NCBI GenBank assembly: GCA_003255065.1
Contig: QAOA01007022.1
Span: 546,420 to 610,419, forward strand
From: Cercis canadensis
Lineage: Eukaryota > Streptophyta > Magnoliopsida > Fabales > Fabaceae
Length of the DNA stretch: 64,000 nucleotides
Reading direction: 5' to 3'
Below are positions 1 to 11,662 of this stretch, one piece after another; positions within the stretch are counted from its first letter, which is position 1, and each line of letters begins with the position of its first letter. The notes under the pieces are model-generated. The model searched no databases. It saw only the letters and a list, made by a program, of their open reading frames with translations, and was not told where the DNA came from. Position numbers and translations under genes: made by a program.

Positions 1-514
1 GAGATTTAGCAATATAATTTTATTTTTTTGAAACAGATTTATTATTATTATTAAGAGTGATTTTGTTTAACCATGGTGATTACCCCAAAGAGAACTTCGA
101 TTATCTAATACACACGTCCATGTTGTGGAAACTGTGTTTGCTTGGTACTGATATGGGGAGGAGACATAAGTAGTCTTGAAGGGAAGGATTCTGGTGTTGT
201 GCACTGAATTTGTCTTCAGGCTGCAATAATGCTAATCAAAGACGTCTGTCAACCCCACACCCCCCCGACCCCCAAAATAATAATAATAATAAAAGAAGGG
301 CATTAGTAGGTGGATTAATATAGAGTCTTGAATCTCTTCCCGCACTGGAACTTTACTTTAAGTTCTGTTAAAATATATGAATAGTGTACAAATTAGAAAA
401 TCTGATATATATTTCAGTCATTAAAAATTATACATCTCTTGGTTATTTATGGCAGTTTGCATGTCTAAATAATATTCAAATTTTAGCATTAAATGACTGA
501 ATAATTTTCTATAG
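1..514 (+). other. Intron of COG4 (partial)
   Basis: Non-coding sequence immediately upstream of the last COG4 exon. It ends in a TAG acceptor at 512-514 after a T-rich tract. It contains a C-rich run near 250-270 and a short TAA-type microsatellite near 276-290. I see no further COG4 exon in it, so the rest of the gene lies to the left of the window. Confidence 0.7.
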
Positions 515-1144
515 GTTTTTCCTGCACCAGCTGATAGAGAAAGGGTAAAATCTTGTTTGTCGGAGTTGGGAGAAATGAACAATGCTTTCAAGCAAGCTCT
601 GAATTCTGGCATGGAACAACTTGTAGCAACAGTTACACCACGCATACGCCCAGTACTGGATAGTGTAGGAACAATCAGCTATGAGTTGTCAGAGGCTGAG
701 TATGCGGATAATGAAGTGAATGATCCATGGGTTCAGAGACTTCTCCATGGTGTGGAGACAAATGTGGCGTGGCTGCAGCCACTGATGACTGCTAACAACT
801 ATGATACCTTTGTTCATTTGGTCATTGACTTTATCGTGAAAAGACTTGAAGTGATCATGATGCAGAAAAGATTTAGTCAGCTGGGCGGCCTTCAGCTTGA
901 CAGAGATGCTAGAGCATTAGTAAGCCATTTCTCCAGCATGACACAGAGAACTGTTAGAGATAAGTTTGCTCGTCTTACTCAAATGGCAACAATTCTGAAT
1001 TTAGAAAAGGTGTCTGAGATTCTTGATTTCTGGGGTGAGAACTCAGGACCTATGACCTGGAGACTAACCCCGGCTGAGGTTAGGCGGGTGTTGGGTCTGC
1101 GAGTTGATTTTAAACCTGAAGTAATAGCTGCTCTCAAGTTGTAA
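515..1144 (+). CDS. COG4: COG4, conserved oligomeric Golgi complex subunit 4, last exon
   Basis: This is the C-terminal exon of COG4, a lobe A subunit of the conserved oligomeric Golgi tethering complex, which acts in retrograde vesicle traffic at the Golgi. The exon opens in phase 0 after the acceptor at 512-514 and encodes 209 residues to the TAA at 1142-1144. The alpha-helical C-terminal domain is recognisable, including the stretches DPWVQRLLHGVE and MMQKRFSQLGGLQLDRDAR and the terminal block in which the protein ends FKPEVIAALKL. Plant COG4 is roughly 740 to 1100 residues, so most of it lies outside the window. The frame is clean and codon use is unremarkable. Family identity is established knowledge; the exon boundary is inferred from the splice site. 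Confidence 0.9.
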   Translation, partial: VFPAPADRERVKSCLSELGEMNNAFKQALNSGMEQLVATVTPRIRPVLDSVGTISYELSEAEYADNEVNDPWVQRLLHGVETNVAWLQPLMTANNYDTFVHLVIDFIVKRLEVIMMQKRFSQLGGLQLDRDARALVSHFSSMTQRTVRDKFARLTQMATILNLEKVSEILDFWGENSGPMTWRLTPAEVRRVLGLRVDFKPEVIAALKL

Positions 1145-2047
1145 TACTGTTCTATAGGACCTTTATTATTCTTTTGTTCTTTATCCTTTGATATAAATCA
1201 CACCCACATTCTTGGTCATTATTTTCTTCAGTGATTGATCAGCTAACATGCTTTCACTTCTTCAATGCTATTTGCATTATGTTAGCTGTACTAGAATTTT
1301 ATATGCAGAAGAATAGAAGTTTAATCAGATTTTCCCAGCATTGTGGTCCCGGGTTATGTATAGGGCATCTTGTGAGAAATTAGGGTACTGCTCTCCGTTG
1401 CTTACCTTGAAATTTTGTACTAAATATTTTTTCTTGTGGACTATATCCCAGACTTTCAATTCAAACTACACAGCCATTAAGATCGATTTTTTCATGTATG
1501 TTTGTATTCTCTTTTGTTGGGATCAACTTCACCAGCATGTAAGTTCTTAAAAGAGTTAATGGTTTTGCTGTTAATTAGATAATTATTTCTGATTTGCAGT
1601 TATTCAACCTGTGATGTATGTGATTCGTATGTCCTTTGCACAAATGCTGCTTGTATAAACACTTCACATACATGATTACTTTCATAAGCATATGAAGAAC
1701 TTCCCAAAATTTATTGGTAACTTCTAGAAACATGAAAATTAGTACCTTATGTGAAAAGTTAATAGTATTTTTTGGAGTTTCATACATGTTTATAATTTTC
1801 ACTAATGTGAATTTCGGTGAACTAACTGTCTGAAATTTTTTCCTGTCGAGGATTCATATTTCGAATTATTAATAATCATTAACAAGAAGAGCTTTACAGC
1901 TTACACATTGCTCACTTGGTATCCAAAATACACCTCTTTTACACTATTACATATGACAACATTTATATTTTACTGGACCTCTTCAACTAAATTTACACTA
2001 ACCCCACCTAAACTTTTTCCAAATATTTCAAATGATACGTTAGTGCG
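1145..2047. other. COG4 3' UTR and intergenic sequence
   Basis: AT-rich sequence between the COG4 stop and the Copia 5' LTR. The first few hundred bases are probably 3' UTR, with AATAAA-like signals weak or absent. The short open frames here (1341-1550 plus, 1575-1802 minus) show no protein-like composition. I see no RNA gene. Confidence 0.5.
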
Positions 2048-2194
2048 TGTTATAGAATGTAAATATGATAATATAGCTTAATTATAGGAAGCTTAATTAT
2101 AGGAATTGAATTAGATAGCATGATTATAGGGGCTAGCCTATGTATATAAGTGACTATCCTATGAATGAATAATATACTTTTTCACCAGGTTACA
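2048..2194 (+). repeat. Copia 5' LTR
   Basis: A 147-bp LTR that begins TGTTATAGAATG and ends in ACA just before the primer-binding site. It contains two tandem AGCTTAATTATAGGA-like units and a TATATAAG box near 2141-2148 that is the likely promoter. It matches the 3' LTR nearly base for base. Confidence 0.92.
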
Positions 2195-2206
2195 TGGTAT
2201 CAGAGC
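2195..2206 (+). other. Copia primer-binding site (initiator tRNA-Met)
   Basis: TGGTATCAGAGC directly abuts the 5' LTR. This is the standard primer-binding site of plant Copia elements, complementary to the 3' end of initiator tRNA-Met. Confidence 0.92.
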
Positions 2207-2269
2207 TTGGTACAAATTGTCCAAGTTTCTATTAGGGTTTGTGAGAGGGTTTGTGAGAATTTGTGAGGG

Positions 2270-2754
2270 TGAGTCTAGGGCACCCACTAAAGGTGTTGTT
2301 TTGTCTCACCACCACCCTCAGTGGGTTCAAAAACCTCCAGCTAGCCGACCTAGGGAGTCCGGCCGCCGTCAAGCAGCGCGTGTGTGATCCACGCGCCGTT
2401 TACCCTTTCTGCCCAACGACCCATGCGCAGGCGCGTGGAGGAGCGTGCGACGCCTCCTTCCTTTCCGCTTTGTCTCGCCGGCGTTCTCGTCTCCTTTCCG
2501 GTGTATCTCCGNTGAGTCTAGGGCACCCACCAAAGGTGTTGTTTTGTCTCACCGCCACCCTCAGTGGGTTCAAAAACCTCCAGCCGGCCGACCCAGGGAG
2601 TCCGGCCGCCGTCAAGCAGCGCGTGTGTGATCCACGCGCCGTTTACCCTTTCTGCCCAACGACCCATGCGCAGGCGCGTGGAGGAGCGTGCGACGCCTCC
2701 TTCCTTTCCGCTTTGTCTCGCCGGCGTTCTCGTCTCCTTTCCGGTGTATCTCCG
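2270..2754 (+). repeat. Direct duplication around single N at 2512 in Copia leader
   Basis: Positions 2270-2511 and 2513-2754 are two 242-bp copies of the untranslated leader of the Copia element, separated by one N. They differ at a few positions only. The leader is strikingly GC-rich compared with the rest of the window. The arrangement fits two overlapping contig ends that were joined without merging. Confidence 0.85.
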
Positions 2755-3081
2755 GCGCTTTCGTCCTGTTTTTGGCGACATCCATTGGTTTGGTCACTAT
2801 TCCTCTCCTATTTTGTTCATTGTTCTACTATTTGGGCATTCTGTTTTGGGACTTCTTTAGCTGGTAATCTCATTCTGTTTTAGGAATTCTGGTTTGATAT
2901 TTGGATTCTTCTGGTGTGGTGGTTCGATATTCCACTGTTGGTTAGTTTGGTTTGATATTCTGGTAAGGTAGTTTTGTGGTATAACCACTGATTTTTTGCA
3001 TCTTTGATTGGCTTCATTGGGAGTTTTGTATTTCGGCTGTTTAGGTGGTTTTGCTTGGTTGCTTTGTGTATTGCTTCATCT

Positions 3082-3978
3082 ATGGCAGAAAATAAATCCA
3101 CAGTCATGGCTGAGGTGGTTTCGGTTATGACAAAAATCGCTAAGCATAAACTCAAAGGCTCCAACTATTTAGACTGGAGTAAAACTGTTCGGGTGTATTT
3201 ACGGAGCATTGAGAAGGACGATCATCTCACCTCTGATCCTCCTACGGATGATACCCAGAAAGCATGGCTGTGGGATGATGCAAGACTATTCTTGCAGATT
3301 CGGAATTCTATTGAAACCGAGGTACTTGGTTTGATTAATCACTGTAAATTTGTGAAGGAGTTAATGGAGTATCTGGATTTCTTGTATTCTGGACGAGGAA
3401 ATATATCTCGTATCTACGAGGTATGTAAGAACTTTCATCGGGGAGAGCAACAGGATAAGCCTCTTACTGCTTATTTTATGGAGTTCAAGAAAAACTATGA
3501 AGAACTCAATATGCTTCTCCCATTCAGCCTTGATGTCAAAGTTTAACAAGCTCAGCGGGAGAAAATGGCAGTTATGAGTTTCCTGGCAGGCCTCCGTCCA
3601 GAGTTTGAGGCTGTTAAATCTCAACTTTTCTCGGACTCTGAAATCTCACATTTGCAGGAAATTTTTGCTAGAGTCCTTCGCATAGAGAACCTGCAGACTT
3701 CTCAGCCCATTGCTACTAACAATGCTCTCGTTAGTCGTGGAAATTTTCATGGTAGTTCTCGAGGTGGGCTGAATCACCATGACAAGAATATGGAAAGTCG
3801 GAGTTAGCAGTCAGGTGAAGTTGAGTGTTTTTACTGTCATAAGCTGGGGCATACAAAACGCACTTGTAAGAAACTTCTCAACAAGAATCTGAGAGGGCGG
3901 TCTGCACATGTTGCCTCGCCATCTGATAAGACTATTACGGTCTCTGCTGATGACTTTGCCCGGTTCACTCAGTACTAA
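3082..3978 (+). pseudogene. Copia gag (UBN2-type), broken
   Basis: The nucleocapsid/gag part of the Copia element. From the ATG at 3082 the frame shows the retrotransposon gag fold typical of plant Copia, with LKGSNYLDWSKTVRVYL near the N-terminus. A CCHC zinc knuckle of the form CX2CX4HX4C follows at about 3826-3867. The frame is interrupted by in-frame stops at 3544, 3805 and 3976. All lie in the same frame, so the damage is by point mutation and not frameshift. No functional product is expected. Confidence 0.85.
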
Positions 3979-6900
3979 GAATCACTGAAATCCCCTGCTC
4001 CTACTGCTGTTTTTGCTGATACAGGTAAATCCCCTACATGTCTTCTGTCTTCATCATCCAAATGGGTCATTGATTTTGGTACATCAGACCACATGACAGG
4101 TAATCCTAACCTTTTCTCCACCTTCCACACCCATGCTTCTTCATCTCATGTGACTATAGCTGATGGGTCTACCCCTAGTGTCCTTGGTTCTGGCACTATT
4201 AACCTAACCCCGTCTATTTCTTTGTCATCAGTATTGAGTTTACCTAATTTTTCATTTAATTTGCTTTCCATTAGTCAACTCACTCATGCCTTGCACTGTT
4301 GTGTCTCATTCTTTCCTGATTATTGTCTCTTTCAGGATCTTACGAAAAAACAAATTATTGGTAAAGGACATGAATCTGGAGGCCTCTATGTACTAGACAC
4401 TCAGGTGCCGAAATCCTTAGTGTGTTCAAGTTCATTGTCTCCGTTTGAGGTGCATTGTCGTTTGGGTCATCCGTCTCTCCAGGCGCTCAAACAACTTTAT
4501 CCCCAATTTCGTCATTTATCGTCTTTGCCTTGTGAGTCATGTCAGTTTGCCAAATATCATCGTGTTCCTTTAGGGTCTAGGGTCAATAAACGAGCTGCGT
4601 CTCCATTTGAGTTAGTTTATTATGATGTTTGGGGTCCTTGTCCAATTTTGTCCAAAACTGATTTTAAGTATTTTGTTACCTTTGTTGATGACTACTCTCG
4701 TGTTACATGGTTATATTTAATGAAAAATCGCTCTGAGGTTTTTTCACATTTTTGTGCCTTCTGTGCTGAAATAAAGACACAATTTAATGTTTCTGTTCAA
4801 ACCCTGAGAAGTGATAATGCTAAAGAATACCTATCTGATTCTTTTCAATCTTATATGCTTCAGCATGGCATTCTTCATCAGTCCTCCTGTGTTGACACAC
4901 CCGCTCAAAATGGGGTTGCTGAACGAAAGAATCAGCATCTCCTTGAGGTTGCCCGAGCTCTTTTGTTCCAAATGACTGTTCCTAAATCATTTTGGGCGGA
5001 TGCTGTCTCTACAGCTTGTTTTTTAATTAATCAAATGCCATTTTCTGTTCTCAATGGGGTAATTCCCTATTCTGTCCTTTTTCCATCTAAACATATGTTC
5101 CCTATTGAATCCCGCATGTTTGGCAGTACCTGCTTTGTTCGTGATACCCGGTCTCAAGTCACTAAGTTAGACCCTAAGTCCCTTAAATGTGTCTTCCTTG
5201 ACCTTCCCATTGCTCTTCGAAAAGGTAAATGTCAGTGTACTTATCCTATTGCTTCAGTTGTTTCCTATGATCACTTGTCTTCTCCTTCTTATTCTTTTTT
5301 GGCCAAACTAGACTCTGTCTCCATTCCTAAAACAGTTCGTGAAGCTTTGGCTCATCCTAGGTGGCGTGATGCCATGATATAAGAGATGAATGCTCTTAAT
5401 CATAATGACACTTGGACATTAATGGATTTACCTATCGACAAGAAAGTTATTGGGTGCAAGTGGGTATTTACAGTTAAAGTCAATCCTGATGGTTCTGTGG
5501 CCCGACTGAAAGTCCATTTTGTTGCGAAAGGATTTGCTCAGACTTAAGGTACTGATTACTCAGATACGTTTTTACCTGTTGCCAAACTTACATCAGTTCG
5601 TTTGCTGATCTCCTTGGCAACCACTCATGATTGGTCGTTGCACCAGTTGGATATCAAAAATATTTTTCTTCATGGTACTCTTCAAGAAGAGGTCTATATG
5701 GAGCAACCCCCTGGGTTTGTTGCTCAGGGGGAGTATGGGAAAGTATGTTGGCTCCAGAAGTCGCTGTATGGTTTGAAATAGAGCCCTCGAGCGTGGTTTG
5801 ACAGATTTAGTCAAGTTGTTTTGAAATATGGAATGAAGAAAAGCAAGTCTGACCACACAGTGTTTTACAAGCGATCTAAGGATGACATCATTCTACTTGC
5901 AGTATATGTTGATGACATTGTGATTACTAGGAGCGATAGCTCAAACATATCTGGTCTTAAGACTTTCTTGCACTCTCACTTTCAGACAAAGGATTTGGGA
6001 CCTTTGAAATACTTCCTAGGGGTTGAAGTCATGAGAAACAAGAAGGGGATCTTCTTGTCCCAAAGGAAGTATGTTCTTGATTTGTTGAAAGAAACAGGAA
6101 AAATAGGGGCTAAGCTATGTAGTACCCTAATGACTCCTAACATACAACCTGCAAAGGATGNCTTCAAGAAGAGGTCTATATGGAGCAATCCCCTGGGTTT
6201 GTTGCTCAGGGGGAGTATGGGAAAGTATGTTGACTCCGGAAGTCGCTGTATGGTTTGAAATAGAGCCCTCGAGCGTGGTTTGGCAGATTTAGTCAAGTTG
6301 TTTTGAAATATGGAATGAAGAAAAACAAGTCTGACCACACAGTGTTTTACAAGCGATCTAAGGATGACATCATTCTACTTGTAGTATATGTTGATGACAT
6401 TGTGATTACTAGGAGCGATAGCTCAGACATTGGTCTTAAGACTTTCTTGCACTCTCACTTTCAGACAAAAGATTTGGGACCTTTGAAATACTTCCTAGGG
6501 GTTAAAGTCATGAGAAACAAGAAGGGGATCTTCTTGTCCTAAAGGAAGTATGTTCTTGATTTGTTGAAAGAAACAGGAAAAATAGGGGCTAAGCTATGTA
6601 GTACCCTAATGACTCCTAACATACAACCTGCAAAGGATGATAGTGAACTATTTCATGATCCTGAGAGATATAGGAGGCTTGTGGGAAAGTTGAATTATCT
6701 TACAGTGACTCGCCCCGACATTGCGTATTCGGTTAATGTTGTCAGCCGCTTTATGTCCTCCCCAACAGTCAACCATTGGGCGCTCTTAGAACAAATTCTT
6801 TGTTACTTGAAAGGAGCTCCAGGATGTGGATTATTTTATGGGCATCATGGACACACTAAGGTAGAATGTTTCTCTGGCATGATTGAGGCCTATTCTGATG

Positions 6901-7362
6901 CAGACTATGCAGGGTGCAATGATGATAGGAGATCCACTACTGGCTATTGTGTCTTTGTGGGAGGGAACCTAGTTTCATGGAAGAGTAAGAAGCAAAATGT
7001 AGTCTCCCGATCTACTGCAGAATCAGAGTACAGATCTATGGCAAACTCAGTATGTGAGATTGTATGGATATACCAACTATTGAAAGAAGTTGGCTTCGAG
7101 CTCTCACTACCAGCAAAAGCTATGGTGTGACAACCAAGCTGCTATTCACATTGCTTCTAATCCTGTGTTTCAAGAACGAACTAAACATATTGAGATCGAC
7201 TGTCACTTTGTTCGTGAAAAGATTGAAGAGAAGCTCATTACTACAGGATATGTACCAACAGAAGACCAATTGGGAGACATCTTTACAAAAGCCTTGAATG
7301 GAGCCCGCATTGATTACATTTGTAACAAGATGGGCATGATTAACATCTATGCTCCATCTTGA
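3979..7362 (+). pseudogene. Copia pol (protease, integrase, RT, RNase H), broken
   Basis: Domains appear in Copia order. A protease segment lies near 4066-4100, where the active-site DSG reads DFG. The integrase HHCC zinc region is at about 4450-4560, followed by the D,D,E core (YYDVWGP, LRSDNAKEY, QNGVAERK) to about 4930. Reverse transcriptase spans about 5390-6700 with the YVDDI motif. RNase H carries YSDADYAG and ends with the plant-typical [20 protein letters not shown] block. Stops occur at 5380, 5545 and 5779, the last of these again in the doubled copy, with another at 6541, and there is a frame change near 7130. The region from 5680 to 6639 is doubled around the N at 6161. The element cannot encode its own enzymes. 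Confidence 0.9.
5680..6639 (+). repeat. Direct duplication around single N at 6161 in Copia RT
   Basis: Positions 5680-6160 (481 bp) and 6162-6639 (478 bp) are two copies of the same reverse transcriptase segment, each with the YVDDI motif. They differ by about ten substitutions and a 3-bp deletion (AACATATCTGGT against GACATTGGT), roughly 2%. That is too many for sequencing error in one molecule but fits two haplotypes or two element copies joined at a gap. Confidence 0.85.
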
Positions 7363-7369
7363 GGGGGAG
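7361..7369 (+). other. Copia polypurine tract
   Basis: GAGGGGGAG sits immediately before the 3' LTR and overlaps the pol stop codon. It is the standard plus-strand priming site of plant Copia elements. Confidence 0.88.
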
Positions 7370-7532
7370 TGTTATAGAATATAAATATGGTAGAATGTAA
7401 ATATGGTAATATAGCTTAATTATAGGAAGCTTAATTATAGGAATTGAATTAGATAGCATGATTATAGGGGCTAGCCTATGTATATAAGTGACTGTCCTAT
7501 GAATGAATAATATACTTTTTCACCAGGTTACA
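7370..7532 (+). repeat. Copia 3' LTR
   Basis: A 163-bp LTR. Relative to the 147-bp 5' LTR it carries a 16-bp tandem duplication near its start (ATATGGTAGAATGTAA region) and about two transitions. It ends in ACA at 7532. Confidence 0.92.
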
Positions 7533-8411
7533 GGCTGCAGGTATCATTTCTCGCATTCAAATACCATTAGGCAGACTTTTGGAGGCCACAGAAATTTTTT
7601 TCCTCTTTGTTGTACGCACGAGTGAAGGGCGAAAAAGTCAAAAGTAAGTGGACAACTACAGAACCGGAGAACTCAGTAATCATATTTAACTATAGGCAAT
7701 CATCAATTATATCTTGACTAGATTAATCAAGTCAATAAGTTGTTGATATCATTTACTAGAGGTAAATATTTTTACCAAGTTTTTTTGACTTTATGATTCT
7801 CCAAAAACTCAGTCATGCCGAATCAAGTTATCCGTGCAAGCTTTTATACATAAAAAAACAAAATTATCCTGTGCACTTATCATAAGGAAATGGTCTGCAA
7901 AATTCATTTGATTAAGTTCTCTTGCCACTGTCTAAATGATAGTTGACCAATAAACCATGGAGAATTGTAGTATTTTCAATCATCATGCCTTGCAATAGAG
8001 GAAGACCATGATCTTCATCCATACATTTATCAGAGAAGTCCGCAAGTATGGATCATGATTTGCAAATCCCCATATTTCTATGGCTATCATATTTGAAACG
8101 ACTCACGATTACATGAACTGGTAGCAGTAGCAGGAAGAGGTGAAAAATAAAATTTCACACCATTAAGAAGCTATGAAATCTTCAAGGTAAGGCCATCAAG
8201 CTTTGGGAATTGTCATTCTTGACAGGAGTTCAACAAACAATGATAATTTAAAAGTAAGAAAAAACAAAATTCCAACCTAGAACAAATCCTTCTTATATTA
8301 GAAAAAGTATTGTAAGTAATGTTGATCTCTAGTATTGTAAGTATATATGAATAAGAACATGCATCCAAACTGAAAAGCACCACAGGCAGATAGTCTTCCT
8401 ACTTGCAAAGA
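7533..8411. other. Intergenic, 3' side of PDH E1-alpha
   Basis: Sequence between the Copia 3' LTR and the E1-alpha stop. The last 100-200 bases are probably E1-alpha 3' UTR. The first 75 bases read open as a protein-like stretch (AAGIISRIQIPLGRLLEATE) directly behind the LTR, but nothing continues it and I do not call a gene. The rest is AT-rich without recognisable features. Confidence 0.5.
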
Positions 8412-11400
8412 TTAGACATGAGCAGTGCCTTCAGTGAATTTTGGATCCTCACATCTGTACCTGCCATCTGGTCCAATACCAAAACCTTTTGGATCAGCAA
8501 AGACATTCTCCAGAAGCTGGCTGCGGGGTGGAAGAGGGCTCTCATCTGCAAACTCGACAGCTTCCTCAAGGAGCTCATCAATCTTCTTGTCTATGGCCTT
8601 CAACTCCTGTTCACTAGCTAATTTGTTCTCAAAGATGTATTTCTTCAATGCAGAGATGGGATCCCTTTCAGCATAGTGTTTCTTTTCAGCTGCCAAAGCA
8701 GTAACAGATGATGATGGTCAATAATCACAAACTCGGCAGAAACAAACAGGAGGCTTTAGGAAACTATAACGAGATGTGATCTATTTCATTATGAGATGTG
8801 AATTTCCTGAATTGTTGAAATTAGTAACACTGGTTACAGCAATCACTATGTTACTTCTGTAAGAATCATTTACAGAGTATTTAAGGGATAGCTACACGGC
8901 AGCAGCATCAGCAGGTGAACAGGAACTTAATATCTCCATAGTGCGTGAATCATATCTTTAGGCAATCAATCTCGGTGATTTTCTTCAAGGTGATTAAAAA
9001 GGCAATTGTCATAACATTTTTAGTTTGGTGATACACTGTTTTAGAAAATGCCCATCAAAATGTTCAACCACTTTTACACTTTTTAGCCAAGACCTGAAAA
9101 TCAGGCAAGAATAGAAACTTTTGGCTTCTACTGGTCGGATGGGGTGAATGAAAGCCTCAGTTATAAGCCCTAGTGATAAAGTCAGATGTTTTCATTCTTT
9201 CATTTTTGTCCAAAATACTTGTAAGAGAAGGTAGTCTAGAACCAATAAAGTAAACAAAAATTTAATTGACCAGAATTACAAATTACGTAGCAGTGACAAT
9301 GGAGTATAATGTGTTAATAAGTTGATAATCCCTTTTTCAGGTACCCAACTAACTAACAAACCTTAGTTTTCATTGCTTGGGATTAGGATATATAAATCCT
9401 TATATGAAACTGATTCAGTATTTACATGAATTGTCCTTTTTTAATTAAGACCATAGATAGGTGAGTTATAGCAGTATTCTTTCTCCCAACTCTACCTATG
9501 ATTGGCTTTTATCCTCATTTCCATAGTTCAATAGGGATGTTGATGGAACATGACTCTGTTTTGTACTTTCAGTCAACATGCTGCAAACTGTTAACCAGAT
9601 GTCACTACTCTATACAAAAAATAGAATTTTGAATAAAGTATAAATAAGGGATCAAAATATATCATAATCAACTCTTAATAAGCCTTTCCATATCTCTTTT
9701 CATATTAGAGGGTAATAATAGCTCAAGCTAAGTGAAATTGATTTTTTTGGCAAGATAATTTTTCATTTATAGTATCCTCACCTTTATGGAATGCTTATTT
9801 CATTAAAGTTATACACGTTTCCAAGATCCTACAACAAAATGATACCTCTTTCCACCATTAACATGGGTAGACTATATGACTGCCAATCCAATACCATCAA
9901 GATGCATGGTTTATTTTGCTAATCTATTCAGCTGAAGTCAATATTTATGATCTGAATAAGTATCTATTTTATATAAGTGCTATCCAAACCAATTGTCTTA
10001 ACATCTCCATATTGTCAAATATCAAACATGCAGAAGATAGTGCTCCTAAAATTGGTTAAACTCCCAGGAAGCTGAGAAGCTAATGAACAGAAAATAAACA
10101 AAACAAATATATAAGAATCATGCATAGTGCAAGTAAAATGTACCATCAGAGATGCAAAGAAACAGCAACATAATTGACTAATTACTTCAATAATAAGTAG
10201 ATATTGGAAGAAGATATTAAGATTAGAAAAAAAATCTAAATGCTCACCAGGGTCACGAAGCTCATCAGGATCAGCCAATGAGTGTCCTCTAAACCTATAG
10301 GTCTCACATTCCACTAAAGTTGGTCCCTCTCCTCTTCTGGCTCTTCCAATCGCCTCCTTTGCCACCTCTCTGACCTTCAAAACATCCATTCCATCTACAT
10401 GAACCCCTGGCATTCCAAATGCTGGCCCTTTCTTCCATATTTCAGGGTCTGAAGTTGCCCTGAGATGGGACATTCCAATAGCCCACAAATTGTTTTCCAC
10501 AACAAACACAATTGGCAATTTCCACAAAGCTGCCATGTTTAGGCATTCAAAGAACTGCCCATTATTACAAGTCCCATCTCCAAAAAATGCCAATGTGACC
10601 TGATCAGCATTGGGATCTTTATATACCTCCCTTCTATACTTACTGGAAAATGCTGCCCCAGTGGCTACTGGAATTCCTTCACCAATGAAGGCAAACCCAC
10701 CAAGCAAATTGTGCTCTTTAGAGAACATATGCATTGAACCACCTTGACCTCGGCAACATCCGGTAGCCTTTCCAAAGAGCTCACTCATTACAGCACGAGC
10801 TGGGACTCCCTTACTCAGTGCATGAACATGGTCCCTGTAGGTACTTACCACAGAATCTTCTTTCTTAAGAAGCTTGATGAACCCAGTTGACACAGCTTCT
10901 TGGCCATTATACAAGTGAACGAAACCAAACATTTTGCCTCTATAATACATCTGGGCACACATGTCTTCAAAGGACCTACCTAACACCATGTCTTCATAGA
11001 GCTCCAATCCTTCCTCTCTCGTGATAAGCTGTACACACAAATCCATAAAACAATGATCTCAAACACTGTTCCAAACGCAACTTGCGAATTTCGATACAAA
11101 CTATCTTCTATAATCAGAAGCTAATTGGACAGATATCACAAAAGCTCCCCTTAAGCTTCAAGCAAATTAAATAAAATATATATTATCATAGTGAGAATCA
11201 TCAGGAAAGCAAAAAAGAAAATTTGACATTTCAATCATGCAGCTCATTTTTCTTTTGGTTGCCGCTTATAAACAAAACTGGGTCTAATTAAGATTAATTG
11301 GGTGGAAAGCTTAGATTTTTCAGCTACCCATTACATATTAATATAATCCATGGATAGAGAAGAAGCAGAAACAAAATCTTCCTAATAGCTAATACCGAAA

Positions 11401-11662
11401 TAAGGGCCAAAAGGGTTACCAGATTGGAGCTTGCTTTTGTCTTCTTCTCCTTAACAACATCGGAGACAGCAACAACAGCGGATCGACGGTGGGGATTGTG
11501 CCGAGCTGTCTTACTGAGACCATTGAAGCGAAGCTTGTGAGTGGATCCAAGTAAGGAGGAGCTAGTTCTGAATGGATCAAAAGACAGAGGCTTTTCATTG
11601 GATCTGGAAGTGATGGAATTGAGAGGGAGGGGCTGCACAAACTTGGTTGCGGAGAAAGACAT
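8412..11662 (-). CDS. PDH-E1 ALPHA: Plastid pyruvate dehydrogenase E1 component subunit alpha
   Basis: The alpha subunit of chloroplast pyruvate dehydrogenase E1. It binds thiamine diphosphate and decarboxylates pyruvate, supplying acetyl-CoA for plastid fatty acid synthesis. Coding exons on the minus strand are 11662-11420, 11028-10248 and 8689-8412: 1302 nt, 433 aa, all junctions GT-AG and in frame. The ATG at 11662 begins [15 protein letters not shown]. The first 70 or so residues are Ser/Arg-rich and acid-poor, as in a transit peptide. The core carries the thiamine diphosphate motif from GDGTCNN (about residue 231) to the ENN 30 residues on, the [13 protein letters not shown] block, and the family's C-terminal [20 protein letters not shown]. 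This is the plastid and not the mitochondrial form. The second intron is 1.56 kb. No damage is seen. Confidence 0.95.

Larger units (their letters stand above)
2048..7532 (+). mobile_element. Ty1/Copia LTR retrotransposon, decayed
   Basis: A complete but inactive Copia element of about 5.5 kb with 5'-TG...CA-3' LTRs (2048-2194 and 7370-7532), a primer-binding site at 2195, gag, then protease, integrase, reverse transcriptase and RNase H in the order that defines Copia, and a polypurine tract at 7361. The LTRs differ by about two transitions plus a 16-bp tandem duplication in the 3' copy, so insertion is recent in evolutionary terms. Coding capacity is broken by in-frame stops. Two parts of the element (2270-2511/2513-2754 and 5680-6160/6162-6639) are doubled around single Ns and are probably assembly artefacts, so the true element is about 0.7 kb shorter. 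I see no 5-bp target duplication: the flanks are GTGCG on the left and GGCTG on the right. Confidence 0.93.

Noticed and set aside
2263..2883. 206-codon plus-strand frame with an internal X in the Copia leader, and overlapping minus-strand frames
   Set aside because: It repeats the same GC-rich leader sequence twice around the N at 2512 and lies between the primer-binding site and gag. It is open only because of high GC content.
8403..8676. Plus-strand frames over the last PDH E1-alpha exon
   Set aside because: They are antisense shadows; the minus strand encodes the conserved E1-alpha C-terminus.
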